Part shown: piece after piece, positions 19,208 through 28,244 of the stretch
Layout of the letters: every line of letters starts with the position of its first letter
How positions within the stretch are numbered: the stretch's first letter is position 1
NCBI GenBank assembly: GCA_005223125.1
Contig: NJBH01000017.1
Coordinates: forward strand, 1-64,000
Direction: 5' to 3'
DNA: 64,000 nucleotides
From: Promethearchaeota archaeon Loki_b32
GTDB lineage: Archaea; Asgardarchaeota; Lokiarchaeia; Sigyniarchaeales; SOKP01
Notes under the pieces: model-generated
The model's input: the letters and a program-made list of their open reading frames with translations, nothing else
What the model was told of the DNA's origin: nothing
Databases searched by the model: none
Translations under genes and position numbers: made by a program

Positions 19208-19529
19208 TACAAAAAGCCCATTAATCAAATAAAGAATATTTCAAATTTTTTTTACATTTATTCCTCTGATTACTGCGTCTTTCAAATTAAAATGCATGAA
19301 ATTGAAGCTACTTTATTGAATTTTGGATGACATGTTATTCTTTCATATATATTAGTATAGGTATTTTAGAAATATATTAAAGATCAATAAATACTATTGT
19401 TTTTCTATAAAGTATTTATCTTCGTTAGTTTATACTTGTATAAGGTAAAAATTAGTTGGCAATTTATCTCTAAAATTATTTAAAGTTGAAGTTTTATTTG
19501 TGTATTAACTAAACTCTTTCTTAGACGTT
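19208..19529. other. Non-coding gap before leuS fragment
   Basis: About 320 bases of AT-rich DNA with no convincing reading frame, tRNA-like fold or repeat. Short T runs just after 19240 could end transcription of the small gene upstream. Confidence 0.4.
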
Positions 19530-20812
19530 ATGTTGGAATATAAAATCAACAATTATATTACTCTAAAATTAGAGGACGAAACAACACAAATTTATGTCAA
19601 TGATGAGAATTTAGGAATTTTCTGCAAAAAACTTTTCATAAACGTTATGCACTTAATATATGCTAGATTTTTCACAAAAGTAGCTCGTGATCTCGGTTTA
19701 CACAAATTTGATGAACCTTTTCAAACTTTACTTACTCAAGGAATGATTAATAAAACTCACCCTTTCTGTACTAACTGCAATGCCTTTCTAATGAAAGCTG
19801 ATTTAGAGCAAATGATATGTAGAAAATGTGGAAATACAGATCTTATTCAAAAGTCTGTAAAAATGAGCAAGAGTTATGGAAATACTGTAAATCCTGGAGA
19901 AATAATTGAAAGATATGGAGCAGATGCAGCAAGATTCTTTATTTTATTTGGAGCAAGTCCATCATCAGGTTTAGAATGGTCTGAAGAGGGTGTAGATTAT
20001 GCTTATAAGTTTATTAAAAATACATTTATTTTGTTATCTGAACCTCCTAAAATTATACATAAGAATTTATCGATAAGAGATACATTAATCCAATATTATT
20101 TAAATAAGACAATTAAAGAATTTACAGATAATATGAAGAAACTCGCAATTAGAAATGCTGTAAATAATTTGATACAATTTACGTCAGAATTTGGAAAATA
20201 CAAAAATGAAGGGATAATCGAAGAGGTTTTTGAAGATTGTAAGGAAAAATTAATCCTATTATTTCATCCTATAACCCTCATATGACAGAAGAAATCTGGG
20301 AAATGATTGGTAAAAAAGGTTATGTGAGTTTAACATCATGGCCTTCTTACGATAATGAATTACTTACACAAGAATCTGATTACAAATGGAATCTGATGAA
20401 TAATATCATTGATGATATTAATAAGATAAAGCTTGCTCTGAAAAAAGATTCTTTAGAAAAGATCTCCATAATTATAGCAGATCAGTGGAAATTAAGGTTT
20501 TATTCTAAATTCATGTCATTATTAGAAGAAACTAAGAATCAAGGAGAAATAATAAAAATTTTAATGCAAGATAATGAATTAAAAATGTATGGGAAATTCA
20601 TAAGTCAAAATGTTGGTAAAATACTGAAAAATGTAGGAAAATACCCAAAATTTACACTCCCCTCGAAAGAAGAATTTCTATTTTTTAATGAAATAAAACC
20701 TGTAATAGAGAAAAAATTCCGCTCTGAAGTACAAATCAAATTTGAAAAAGATTCAAATGAACAAAAAGCAGCCCAAGCACTCCCTGGTAAACCAGCGATC
20801 GTTATTTTTTAA
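19530..20812 (+). pseudogene. Truncated, chimeric and frameshifted leuS duplicate
   Basis: About 39 unrelated N-terminal codons (MLEYKINNYITLKLE, IYVND) resembling the opening of a repeat-protein family common in Lokiarchaeota, then an abrupt switch to LeuRS at HLIYARFF. That point corresponds to residue about 542 of the intact LeuRS at 12072-14861. From there it follows LeuRS to the end: zinc ribbon, KMSKS motif and anticodon-binding domain, finishing ALPGKPAIVIF. The HIGH motif and editing domain are absent. Near 20276 one base appears to be missing in the HPxxPHxTEE region, giving a stop at 20283-20285; the frame resumes in a second ORF at 20282-20812. It cannot aminoacylate and is most simply a decaying partial duplication. 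Confidence 0.85.
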
Positions 20813-20976
20813 AAATTTTTATTGAAAGAATGAAATCAAATTATGTAATAGGTTAAATTTCTATACGATTTTATTAACTTAAGATTAAAGAAATTATTAT
20901 AAATTTAAATATATTAAATTTTGTAAAAAAAACAGTGAATTAATTAAAAAATATAAGAATATTATTTCAAAAATAA

Positions 20977-21846
20977 ATGACTATATATGAACTTAGTATT
21001 ATTTCTACTACTGGATTTCCTTACTTCAATACATTAATTAAACCTATCCCGGAAGGTGTAAAAATATTTCTTAGATTTTTTGATTTTTCTAAAGAAATGT
21101 CTATAGTTCAAGATCAACTAGATATGAACTCAAAATTCGACCTTACTGCGGGCTTAATATCGGCCCTTTTTGAATTTGCTAGAAATATTGATAAAAAAAT
21201 AGAAGTACTTGAATTTAAGCCTAAAAAAGAAAAAGAAATACATAAAGATTTCAAAAAAAAAGGGAAGTATCAAGGAGATGTATTAATCACCACACAGACA
21301 GAATCATTTCTATTACATAAATCAGTTAGAGAAAAAACCAAACTAATCTATACTAATTTTATAAATTCTAAAATTCCACTTGATTCTGCTGAAGTGATTT
21401 ATGAAAATGAAGAAAATAAAATAATTGACATTTTAACAGATTCCAAAGCAAGAAAAAAAATATCAAAACATCGAAATGATATTAAGCGTATCGCAAATGA
21501 TTTCTTGAGTGAAATGAAAGATTATGGTTTATGGGGTATTTGTATCACTTCTTTTGATCTTTCTCCATTAGTCACTTTTGGGAGAAAATATTCATTAGAA
21601 AATGTATATGAAATTTTAAGACATATTGGATATATTCCTGAAATAGTTCCTTTGGAATGGATATATAGACAATCTTTTTTTTCTGATGAACAAATTCAAG
21701 TTTGCATTGTTAAATCAAATGTTGGCCCTACAATTGAAAATATTTTGTTTGAACCATACTTTTATTTGCTGTTTGCAGATCCTCAGAGTTATTTTGGTGA
21801 GTTTCCAGCAAAACTTACTTCTTCTTTTAGTACAATTCTAGGATAG
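20977..21846 (+). CDS. Longin/Roadblock-like protein, conserved Asgard type (tentative)
   Basis: A 289-residue soluble protein. The first 85 residues show the pattern of a longin or Roadblock-like fold: a strand (YELSIISTTGFPYFN), a second strand, then a helix (LTAGLISALFEFARNI) and a strand (IEVLEF). After a lysine-rich linker a second strand-like region (DVLITTQTESFLL) continues, then a C-terminal alpha/beta part with no known motif. Asgard archaea carry many longin and Roadblock proteins linked to small GTPases. No GTPase gene is in this window, so a partner cannot be named. The assignment rests on secondary-structure pattern only. Confidence 0.5.
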   Translation: MTIYELSIISTTGFPYFNTLIKPIPEGVKIFLRFFDFSKEMSIVQDQLDMNSKFDLTAGLISALFEFARNIDKKIEVLEFKPKKEKEIHKDFKKKGKYQGDVLITTQTESFLLHKSVREKTKLIYTNFINSKIPLDSAEVIYENEENKIIDILTDSKARKKISKHRNDIKRIANDFLSEMKDYGLWGICITSFDLSPLVTFGRKYSLENVYEILRHIGYIPEIVPLEWIYRQSFFSDEQIQVCIVKSNVGPTIENILFEPYFYLLFADPQSYFGEFPAKLTSSFSTILG

Positions 21847-21920
21847 TAAAATATATTTACAAAGATACTATGAAAAGCTCTAATAAAATAAGATAAAAAA
21901 ATATAAAATTTAAAAAGTTT

Positions 21921-22691
21921 TTATCTAATTGATTTGTCAGCAGCTTCTATTATCTGAAAAAATGAATTTGCTTGTAGTGAAGCCCCTCCAACTAGGCCTC
22001 CGTCGATATTATTTTTATTAAACAAATCTTCTGCATTATCTGGTTTAATTGAGCCCCCATATTGTATTCTGATGGAGTCGGCAGTCTCTTTATCAAATTT
22101 TAGACTCAAAAGATCTCGAATGAACATATGAATTTCTTCTGCTTGTTCTGGAGTAGCAGTTTTTCCAGTACCTATCGCCCAGATTGGCTCATATGCTATA
22201 ACAGTTTTTATCATCTCTTCTTTTGAAAGATCTTTAAATGTTTCATTAATCTGATACTGTATAATATCTTTTGCTTTTCCCGTCTCTCTCTCTTCTAGAT
22301 GTTCCCCTATACATACAATGGTTTTTAAATTCATAGATAAAGCTTTTTTGAGTTTTTTATTAATTAAAGCATCTGATTCTTTAAAGATGTCTCTTCTTTC
22401 ACTATGGCCAAGAATGACAAATTCTACTCCAATTTCTTTTAAAAATTGTGGTGAAATTTCACCAGTATAAGCTCCTTTATCTTTATAATACATGTTTTGT
22501 GCTCCTAACTTGATGTCTGTATTCTTTAAAACCTTATAAGCACTAGTTAAAACTGTGAAAGGTGTTGCTATTACTATATCGACAGAATCAATTCCTTCTA
22601 CCTGTGGAATTAAACTTTCTAACATTTCTACTGTTTCATTGGGGGTTCCTCTATTCATTTTCCAATTTCCCCCAACTATAGGTTTTCTCAT
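21921..22691 (-). CDS. tpiA: Triosephosphate isomerase, bacterial type
   Basis: A 256-residue TIM-barrel enzyme interconverting dihydroxyacetone phosphate and glyceraldehyde 3-phosphate. Catalytic Lys11 lies in GGNWKMN, His96 in ILGHSERR and Glu168 in AYEPIWAIGTGKTATPEQAE; the phosphate site QYGGSIKPDNA and GGLVGGASL are intact. The length and the motifs match bacterial/eukaryotic TIM, not the shorter (about 220-residue) archaeal form, which points to a bacterial origin. It is transcribed in the same direction as hdrC, which lies 126 bases upstream in that direction. Confidence 0.95.
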   Translation of the reverse strand: MRKPIVGGNWKMNRGTPNETVEMLESLIPQVEGIDSVDIVIATPFTVLTSAYKVLKNTDIKLGAQNMYYKDKGAYTGEISPQFLKEIGVEFVILGHSERRDIFKESDALINKKLKKALSMNLKTIVCIGEHLEERETGKAKDIIQYQINETFKDLSKEEMIKTVIAYEPIWAIGTGKTATPEQAEEIHMFIRDLLSLKFDKETADSIRIQYGGSIKPDNAEDLFNKNNIDGGLVGGASLQANSFFQIIEAADKSIR

Positions 22692-22817
22692 CTTTTTTCC
22701 TCTGAAATTTTATTAATTCTGCATTAATTTCACGGTATAATTCAATTATAGAATTAGTCTATAAAATTCTAACGAATCTTTAAATAAAATTTTCCAGCAA
22801 AAAGAAATAAGAAAAAA

Positions 22818-23321
22818 TTATTCTGTTTTAGGAAGTTTTTCACTTAATTTTGTTGCTTCTAATAATTTTTTTACTTCACTCACATCGGGATTCATGATTG
22901 CGGGTAATCCCAATTGAGTACGTCGCCTTTCAATAGCGGGTTGCATAGGAATGGCTTTGCCATGTTCCAAAACAGTTGAAGCTTGGCCAGTATAATGAGT
23001 GGGGGCTTCCCCTCGCTCCACGCTCATGTTTTTTAGAATTGTGAAAATTTCTGTAAGCTCAACTTTCTGAGGACATACTTCATCACAAGTATCACATACA
23101 GTACAACCCCAAATGCTAAATGAATTTTCTGAACCAAATATTTTTTCCTTAAGTCCTAATAAAGCATCTAAAATTAAACGTCTTGGGTTATATCTGCCTT
23201 CAGTTACTTGTGCTACAGGACACGCACCACTACAAGTAGCGCATTGATAACAATATGCGAGAGTATTACCAATATCATTACCAAGAATTTGATTTCTGAA
23301 ATTAAAATCTATAGTTGCCAT
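22818..23321 (-). CDS. hdrC: Heterodisulfide reductase subunit C-like ferredoxin (HdrC)
   Basis: A 167-residue protein with two four-cysteine 4Fe-4S motifs: C24-C27-C30-C34 (CYQCATCSGACP) and C73-C76-C79-C83 (CTVCDTCDEVCP). The NPRRLILDALLGLKEKI region between them is typical of HdrC. HdrC passes electrons between flavin-containing HdrA and the HdrB disulfide-reducing subunit. Neither hdrA nor hdrB is in this window, so the partner must be encoded elsewhere. The C-terminal 70 residues (VEXGEAPTHYTGQA-like) also follow the family. It is soluble, with no membrane segment. Confidence 0.85.
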   Translation of the reverse strand: MATIDFNFRNQILGNDIGNTLAYCYQCATCSGACPVAQVTEGRYNPRRLILDALLGLKEKIFGSENSFSIWGCTVCDTCDEVCPQKVELTEIFTILKNMSVERGEAPTHYTGQASTVLEHGKAIPMQPAIERRRTQLGLPAIMNPDVSEVKKLLEATKLSEKLPKTE

Positions 23322-23549
23322 TTGAGATGATCAGTTTGTAATAATATTATATAATATAACTTATTGTTGATTTTAAAATTAATTCTTTTAAAATCGCGTT
23401 TTTAAATTGGAATTAGTCTTTTCTTTTATTTATTTTTGGAGAAATGATTTTTTATTGTAAATGAAATTAATAAAAGTAATTAAATATTTATTCTCTCAAT
23501 AATATTTTAAAACAAACTTAATAGGAAATTATTTAAAAATTGAGATGAT

Positions 23550-23906
23550 ATGACAAATATAGAAGAACTAAAAGAATTTGGATTCGAAATTACGGAGGAA
23601 ATGAAACAAGGGAAGGTCATTATAGATGTCTATACCACATGGTGCGGACCCTGTCGTTTTTTAAGCCCAATTTTAGAAAAATTGGATGAAGAAGGATTAA
23701 TAAAGCTATTGAAAGAAGATCTTGATCAAAATAAACCTCTTGGAGAGAAATTTGGAATTACAGCAATACCTACACTCCTCCTCTTCAACAATGGTGAACT
23801 CTTGAATCATCCTATAGAAGTTCAAGGGCAATTACTTGTAAGAAATGGAATTATGGTTGGTTCAGCTGGAGAACAAGTTCTTAGAGAAGTAATTGAAAAA
23901 ATGTAG
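23550..23906 (+). CDS. Thioredoxin-family protein
   Basis: A 118-residue thioredoxin fold with the active site WCGPC at residues 31-35 and the cis-proline segment TAIPTLLLFNNGE. The region after it (HPIEVQGQLLVRNGIMVGSAGE) is slightly longer than in E. coli thioredoxin. No signal peptide is present, so it acts in the cytoplasm as a disulfide reductase. Its neighbour hdrC is divergently transcribed across a 228-base gap; a thiol-redox link between the two is conceivable but unproven. Confidence 0.9.
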   Translation: MTNIEELKEFGFEITEEMKQGKVIIDVYTTWCGPCRFLSPILEKLDEEGLIKLLKEDLDQNKPLGEKFGITAIPTLLLFNNGELLNHPIEVQGQLLVRNGIMVGSAGEQVLREVIEKM

Positions 23907-24170
23907 GCAATAACCTCAATTTAAAATTAATTTAAAAATTTCCAATTCCTTTTTAAAAAGAGATTATGGATCTCCTATATCAATGATAGATTTTCTGATT
24001 TTTTTGATGAAAATATTTAATAGATAATGGGATTAATTAATGGAAATTATCCTTAATTAATTAAAGAAACATAGTTTTAATAGAATTTAGACCTAATTTA
24101 GAAATCATACAAATAATCTATTAATCAGATTAAAAATTTTTTATTTAATGTAAGATTTCATAATAGAACT

Positions 24171-24683
24171 ATGAATTATTCAAGGAAAGATTTAGTACAA
24201 ACTGATGCCACTATGAATCAAATGCGTAACAGCATTTACATTCTAGAGCGCTTCATGGAAAAAAACGGAGTTCTTGATTTGAAAGAAAGATTAAGAAAAA
24301 TGGGACTAAATATAGCTAAAACTTATATTCGATACTGGAAACCAACAAATGTTGTCACAAGTTCGAATTTAAAAGATGTTATTACAACTATTTATCAAAA
24401 AGTACTTAACAGTTCTACTTCAATTGAAATAGATGATACGGAGAATTTAATTAGAGTTCAAGACTATAGATGTGCATTATGTAAATATCATTATGATGAT
24501 ATTGAAATTGCTGGATGTGAAATTACTTTAGGAATGGTATCTGGAATCATTTCTCTTATTAGTAAAGAATCTAGCGATCCTTCTTCTATATTTTTAGAAC
24601 CATATGAAGTAAAAGAATCTCGAGCATTAGGAAACAAAACATGTATTCAATTATATAAATACGAAATAGGGAGGAAACTCTAA
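24171..24683 (+). CDS. TRAPP/4VR-like (Bet3-type) domain protein
   Basis: A 170-residue protein with the layout of the Bet3/4VR fold: an N-terminal helical half (LKERLRKMGLNIAKTYIRYWKP), then strands and a cysteine motif (CALCKYHYDDIEIAGCEITLGMVSGIISLI) where 4VR domains have their conserved Cys-rich strand-helix, and a final beta segment. It is followed after 2 bases by a longer gene with the same type of domain. TRAPP-like proteins have been reported in Asgard archaea, where they are discussed as ancestors of eukaryotic vesicle-tethering factors. Alternatively it may be a plain 4VR small-molecule-binding sensor as in other archaea. Confidence 0.55.
   Translation: MNYSRKDLVQTDATMNQMRNSIYILERFMEKNGVLDLKERLRKMGLNIAKTYIRYWKPTNVVTSSNLKDVITTIYQKVLNSSTSIEIDDTENLIRVQDYRCALCKYHYDDIEIAGCEITLGMVSGIISLISKESSDPSSIFLEPYEVKESRALGNKTCIQLYKYEIGRKL
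24669..24674 (+). promoter_or_regulatory. Strong Shine-Dalgarno site of second TRAPP/4VR gene
   Basis: GGGAGG inside the 3' end of the preceding gene, 11 bases before the ATG at 24686. It is one of the best ribosome-binding sites in the window and implies coupled translation of the two 4VR-like genes. Confidence 0.6.
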
Positions 24684-24685
24684 AA

Positions 24686-26158
24686 ATGGGAGCATTTCAG
24701 TGGCTAATGAAGAAGATAACAAAAACTTTTGGGCGTTCTACTAACGCTTTATATTATACATTACTTTATAGAGAGGTTCTTAAGGAGATCAATGAGATTA
24801 CTAAAAATGAAGAAGATAGCTTAATTATCCTTAGAGAAATCGGAAAGAGAGCTGCTTATGAATCTTGTGAACGGCATTCAAGTATTTTTAAATTTATGCC
24901 AGGATCTCCTAAAAAAGTTTTGGATTATTTCGAGATTCTCTGGGTTGTAGTATTTGGGAGAGAACTAGAAGATTATACCTATGAAGAGATACTTAAAGAG
25001 GGTTCAAAATATAATGATTATGTTTTAAAAATCAAAAATTGTCCGATCTGCGCAGATTATGGCCAAGATAATGAAGATATCTTTACTTTTGAAAAGTTAA
25101 AGGATAGAAATACAGAAGGATTGGCTTGTGGACTTTGCGGAATGTTAGAAACTGTAGCTAACTTTATATTAAAAATAAAAAGGAATAATTATAGGATTCA
25201 AATTGTGGAACAAGCATGTATTGCTAAAGGAGGAGATTCCCTACAATTTATCTGTAAAATACACGATCTAAAAGAATGGAATGACCTTATGGATTCAAAA
25301 ATTCAAGAGAAAAGTATATTAAGAAAATATTTTGGAGAAACTATTAAAGAAGAAGAAATTGTTCAAGAAACTAAACTTGATATTATCGATAAACTACAAG
25401 ATATTATTTCAATTGACAAATTAGAGGAATATCTTGATGAACCATTAGAAGGTATTAAGGAGAGACTTTCAGATATCATTAAAGATAAATTGAATATGGA
25501 ACCCGAGCACTTTTTTGATTATTTTAGGAATTATGAGGATGACATGATTCGGATTATTGGGTACCTCGGAACTCATCTCTTAAATGAATATGGTGGATTA
25601 TTGGAAAAATCTCTCCAGAACGAATGGTTTGCAAAAATTCTTGGATATGTTTTTAAACAATTAAAAGAAATGACTTTATTATTCATTCCTCTTGATGTAA
25701 TACGAGATTATAATTTATTACTTGTAAGTTTTCTAGAGGGTTTAGCACCACAAGAAATGGTTGATAATGTGAAGCTCTTTACTGCCAAAGATACAATTAA
25801 CTATCTTTTTGATGGTGCCCAAATGGCTCTAGAAAATTTGGGTATTAATTTTTCTGAATTAAAAGAAAATATTTGGGAAGAATTAAAAGAAGAACGCGAG
25901 AACGGATTAATCTCGTCAGAAACATCTACTATTGATAGATCTCGTGAGAAAGTGCCTCAAATCATCAATATTATTCAAGAATTCTTGATGGTACTCAATG
26001 ATATACTAACTTTACCAATAAGAGTCTTAATATCAGAAAGCCATTATGGATTAAAAACAGCGATTAATTCAGTTGTATCTGAAGAAGAAGGTTTATATGG
26101 TTCAATTAGAGAACGTTTTGATAATATTTTTGATCAGATTCAAGAAGTAAGGAAGTAA
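24686..26158 (+). CDS. TRAPP/4VR-like domain protein with long helical C-terminus
   Basis: A 490-residue protein. Residues about 15-205 read as a Bet3/4VR-like domain: ALYYTLLYREVLKEI, then ILREIGKRAAYESCERHSS, a paired CPIC / CGLCGMLETV cysteine set, and EQACIAKGGDSLQFICKIHD, the usual last strand with cysteines. Residues 215-490 are acidic and helical, with no known motif, and could be an interaction platform. It starts 2 bases after the previous 4VR-like gene with a strong ribosome-binding site, so the two products are likely made together and may form a heterodimer, as TRAPP subunits do. That last point is inference. Confidence 0.55.
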   Translation: MGAFQWLMKKITKTFGRSTNALYYTLLYREVLKEINEITKNEEDSLIILREIGKRAAYESCERHSSIFKFMPGSPKKVLDYFEILWVVVFGRELEDYTYEEILKEGSKYNDYVLKIKNCPICADYGQDNEDIFTFEKLKDRNTEGLACGLCGMLETVANFILKIKRNNYRIQIVEQACIAKGGDSLQFICKIHDLKEWNDLMDSKIQEKSILRKYFGETIKEEEIVQETKLDIIDKLQDIISIDKLEEYLDEPLEGIKERLSDIIKDKLNMEPEHFFDYFRNYEDDMIRIIGYLGTHLLNEYGGLLEKSLQNEWFAKILGYVFKQLKEMTLLFIPLDVIRDYNLLLVSFLEGLAPQEMVDNVKLFTAKDTINYLFDGAQMALENLGINFSELKENIWEELKEERENGLISSETSTIDRSREKVPQIINIIQEFLMVLNDILTLPIRVLISESHYGLKTAINSVVSEEEGLYGSIRERFDNIFDQIQEVRK

Positions 26159-26160
26159 TA

Positions 26161-27636
26161 TTACTGTTTTTTATCATTTCTTTCATATTTATTTACATTA
26201 TTTTTGTTTTCATTCTTTAATTTTTCAGTCTCATAAATTTCATAAAACCAATTTGTTATATATTGAAAGAAAAATCTTTCCCTTAAAATGTCATAATGGG
26301 ATTTTTCTTTTAGACTTGTCAATTTTGCAATATCTTCTGATTTTAATAGTCCTCTTGCAACTAAATCCATTCGAGCTTTATATTGATCCATCATTTTTAT
26401 TGGTCTCAAAATTGCATGAATTGCATTTGTAATTTTATTTTCAACTCTTTTGAGATTATTCTCTGAAAACTTTTGATATTCACCATCCTCTAATAGAAAA
26501 TTTTTAATATTTCTTAAAACGGACTCTTTTTCAAAATAACTGATTAATTCTTTTTTATCCAATGCATCGATAAGGTAGTTTACAACTTTTTCGATAGTAA
26601 TTTCTTTTATGTGTAAGTTTGTCATTTCTTTTCCCAATTTTTCAATAAATTGTGTTTTCAAGAATTTTTTAAACTTGATTATAATAGCTTTATTTTGTCT
26701 TGTATCTGAGCATATTTCAATTACTTCTCCTTTAGGAGTAGAATATGTAAAACCTAGACCCTGTGGTCCTAAACCTCCATGAAGAACCATGGATAAGTTA
26801 TAAAATTTATAGTTATTCTTTTTTAAAACTTTACTTAAATTTTTGATAATATTATTTGGAGATACAAGATGTTTCTTAATCTCTTGATTTTCATGTTCTT
26901 CTTCCGTATCATAATAAAATGTTCGATATCTATATAATACCTCAAATTCTAATAATTCTTTAACTTTATTGGTTAATTCTTCCTCATGTTTTTTAAATTG
27001 GCTTTCATTAAATGGATAATTCTCCTTAAAAACTTTAATAAAATTGTCAATTGGGCTTATATTTCTAACGCTAAGCCCATAAATAGAATATTGGTTAAAA
27101 AAAATATTCTTGATATAATGCATTAGTCCATCACGATCAGGAATAAAAGAAATTGGACTTTTTATAAAAAACTCGTAAAGTTCTTGAGGCATTACTTTAT
27201 AAACATATAAAATAAATGAATTCGACACTTTGCCAAATAAATCATTTAAATTTGCTAAAAACAAGGTATCTTTCTTAAGATTCCTTAGACTATATTTTTC
27301 TAAATTGCTTATATCTCTTTCTAAAAAATTATATTCATTACAAAATCTTAAAGTATCAAGGATTTCTCCTAATGCTGAAGTTTGATATCCAGTGGATATT
27401 TTATCAATGCTATTTAAAAGTAATTTTGAAATAATATCAAATCTGTTGGGAATTTTTTTAATATCAATAAAAAGATTGAAATCAACAGACGCATTGAATA
27501 ACAATTCGAAAGCTTTAAATTTCCTAGCTTTAAGACATTTGGTAAGTTTTTCGTAATAAACTCTTTCAAGTTTATTTTTATCTTTTATCTTTAATAATTC
27601 TGTTTTAAACTCGATAAAAAGTTGATTTGATATCAT
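26161..27636 (-). CDS. Hypothetical protein, 491 residues
   Basis: An intact frame convergent with the 4VR-like pair, ending only 2 bases from the end of that gene. It is soluble, mostly helical, rich in Lys, Asn and Phe, with a lysine-rich C-terminus. One segment (YNLSMVLHGGLGPQGLGFTYSTPKGEVIEICSD-like, cut here into GGLGPQGLGF and TPKGEVIEICSD) is more conserved-looking and strand-rich than the rest. I recognise no family, catalytic motif or membrane helix. The next gene on the same strand (upstream) is a Roadblock protein about 70 bases away; the two may be co-transcribed. Confidence 0.7.
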   Translation of the reverse strand: MISNQLFIEFKTELLKIKDKNKLERVYYEKLTKCLKARKFKAFELLFNASVDFNLFIDIKKIPNRFDIISKLLLNSIDKISTGYQTSALGEILDTLRFCNEYNFLERDISNLEKYSLRNLKKDTLFLANLNDLFGKVSNSFILYVYKVMPQELYEFFIKSPISFIPDRDGLMHYIKNIFFNQYSIYGLSVRNISPIDNFIKVFKENYPFNESQFKKHEEELTNKVKELLEFEVLYRYRTFYYDTEEEHENQEIKKHLVSPNNIIKNLSKVLKKNNYKFYNLSMVLHGGLGPQGLGFTYSTPKGEVIEICSDTRQNKAIIIKFKKFLKTQFIEKLGKEMTNLHIKEITIEKVVNYLIDALDKKELISYFEKESVLRNIKNFLLEDGEYQKFSENNLKRVENKITNAIHAILRPIKMMDQYKARMDLVARGLLKSEDIAKLTSLKEKSHYDILRERFFFQYITNWFYEIYETEKLKNENKNNVNKYERNDKKQ

Positions 27637-27707
27637 AGCATTGCTATCAAGTCATAGGAAACCTATGAAAATAAAATTTTGTATAAAAAAATATTAATGA
27701 ATAATAA

Positions 27708-28079
27708 CTAATCTAATAATTCCGCGATTTTCCTAGAAACATTCTCAATATTTAAGAAAACCATCCCAAGCGAAGCATCATTTTTTGTAAGAGTACATAA
27801 TATAGCGTTTTCTCCTGCTTTTGATAAAATAATTTTGCCATCAACACCTTCTATAAGAATTCTCTTTAGATCTCCTCGAGCAAGTTCTTCTACGGCGCGT
27901 TCTGAAACACTTAAAATAGCAGCACTCATTGCACTTACAATCCCGTCATTAACATCTCTAGCAAGAACAGAACAGATGGGTAAACCTTGAACGCTAACGA
28001 TAGCGCTGCCTTGAATATCGGAGTTGACTGCTTCCATTCGCCTCAAAAGGTCAATGAGTTCGCTGATATTTTCACTCAA
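27708..28079 (-). CDS. Roadblock/LC7 domain protein
   Basis: A 123-residue single-domain Roadblock/LC7 protein: an N-terminal helix (ISELIDLLRRMEAV), strand GSAIVSVQGLPICSVL, the long central helix (VSAMSAAILSVSERAVEEL), strands ILIEGVDGKIILSKAG and ILCTLTKNDASLGMVF, and a final helix. Such proteins act as dimeric scaffolds and as regulators of small GTPases (MglB type); Asgard archaea have many. No GTPase gene is next to it. It heads the minus-strand pair with the 491-residue protein. Confidence 0.9.
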   Translation of the reverse strand: MSENISELIDLLRRMEAVNSDIQGSAIVSVQGLPICSVLARDVNDGIVSAMSAAILSVSERAVEELARGDLKRILIEGVDGKIILSKAGENAILCTLTKNDASLGMVFLNIENVSRKIAELLD

Positions 28080-28200
28080 AGATTTATCAACTTGAACAAA
28101 TAGTAGGTTATTGATCTAATAATATAATAATATTATAATATTATTTTTATTTTTAATTTTAATCTAATTTTAATAAAAACTTTATTAATAAAGTTAATAC

Positions 28201-28211
28201 TTATTTAAAAA
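28201..28211 (+). promoter_or_regulatory. Probable TATA box of MetAP gene
   Basis: TTATTTAAAAA centred about 39 bases before the ATG at 28245. With the usual TATA-to-start distance of about 25 bases the transcript would begin near 28232 and have a very short leader. In DNA this AT-rich the assignment is weak. Confidence 0.3.
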
Positions 28212-28244
28212 ATATTTTTATCAAAATCCACATTAGTTATTATA

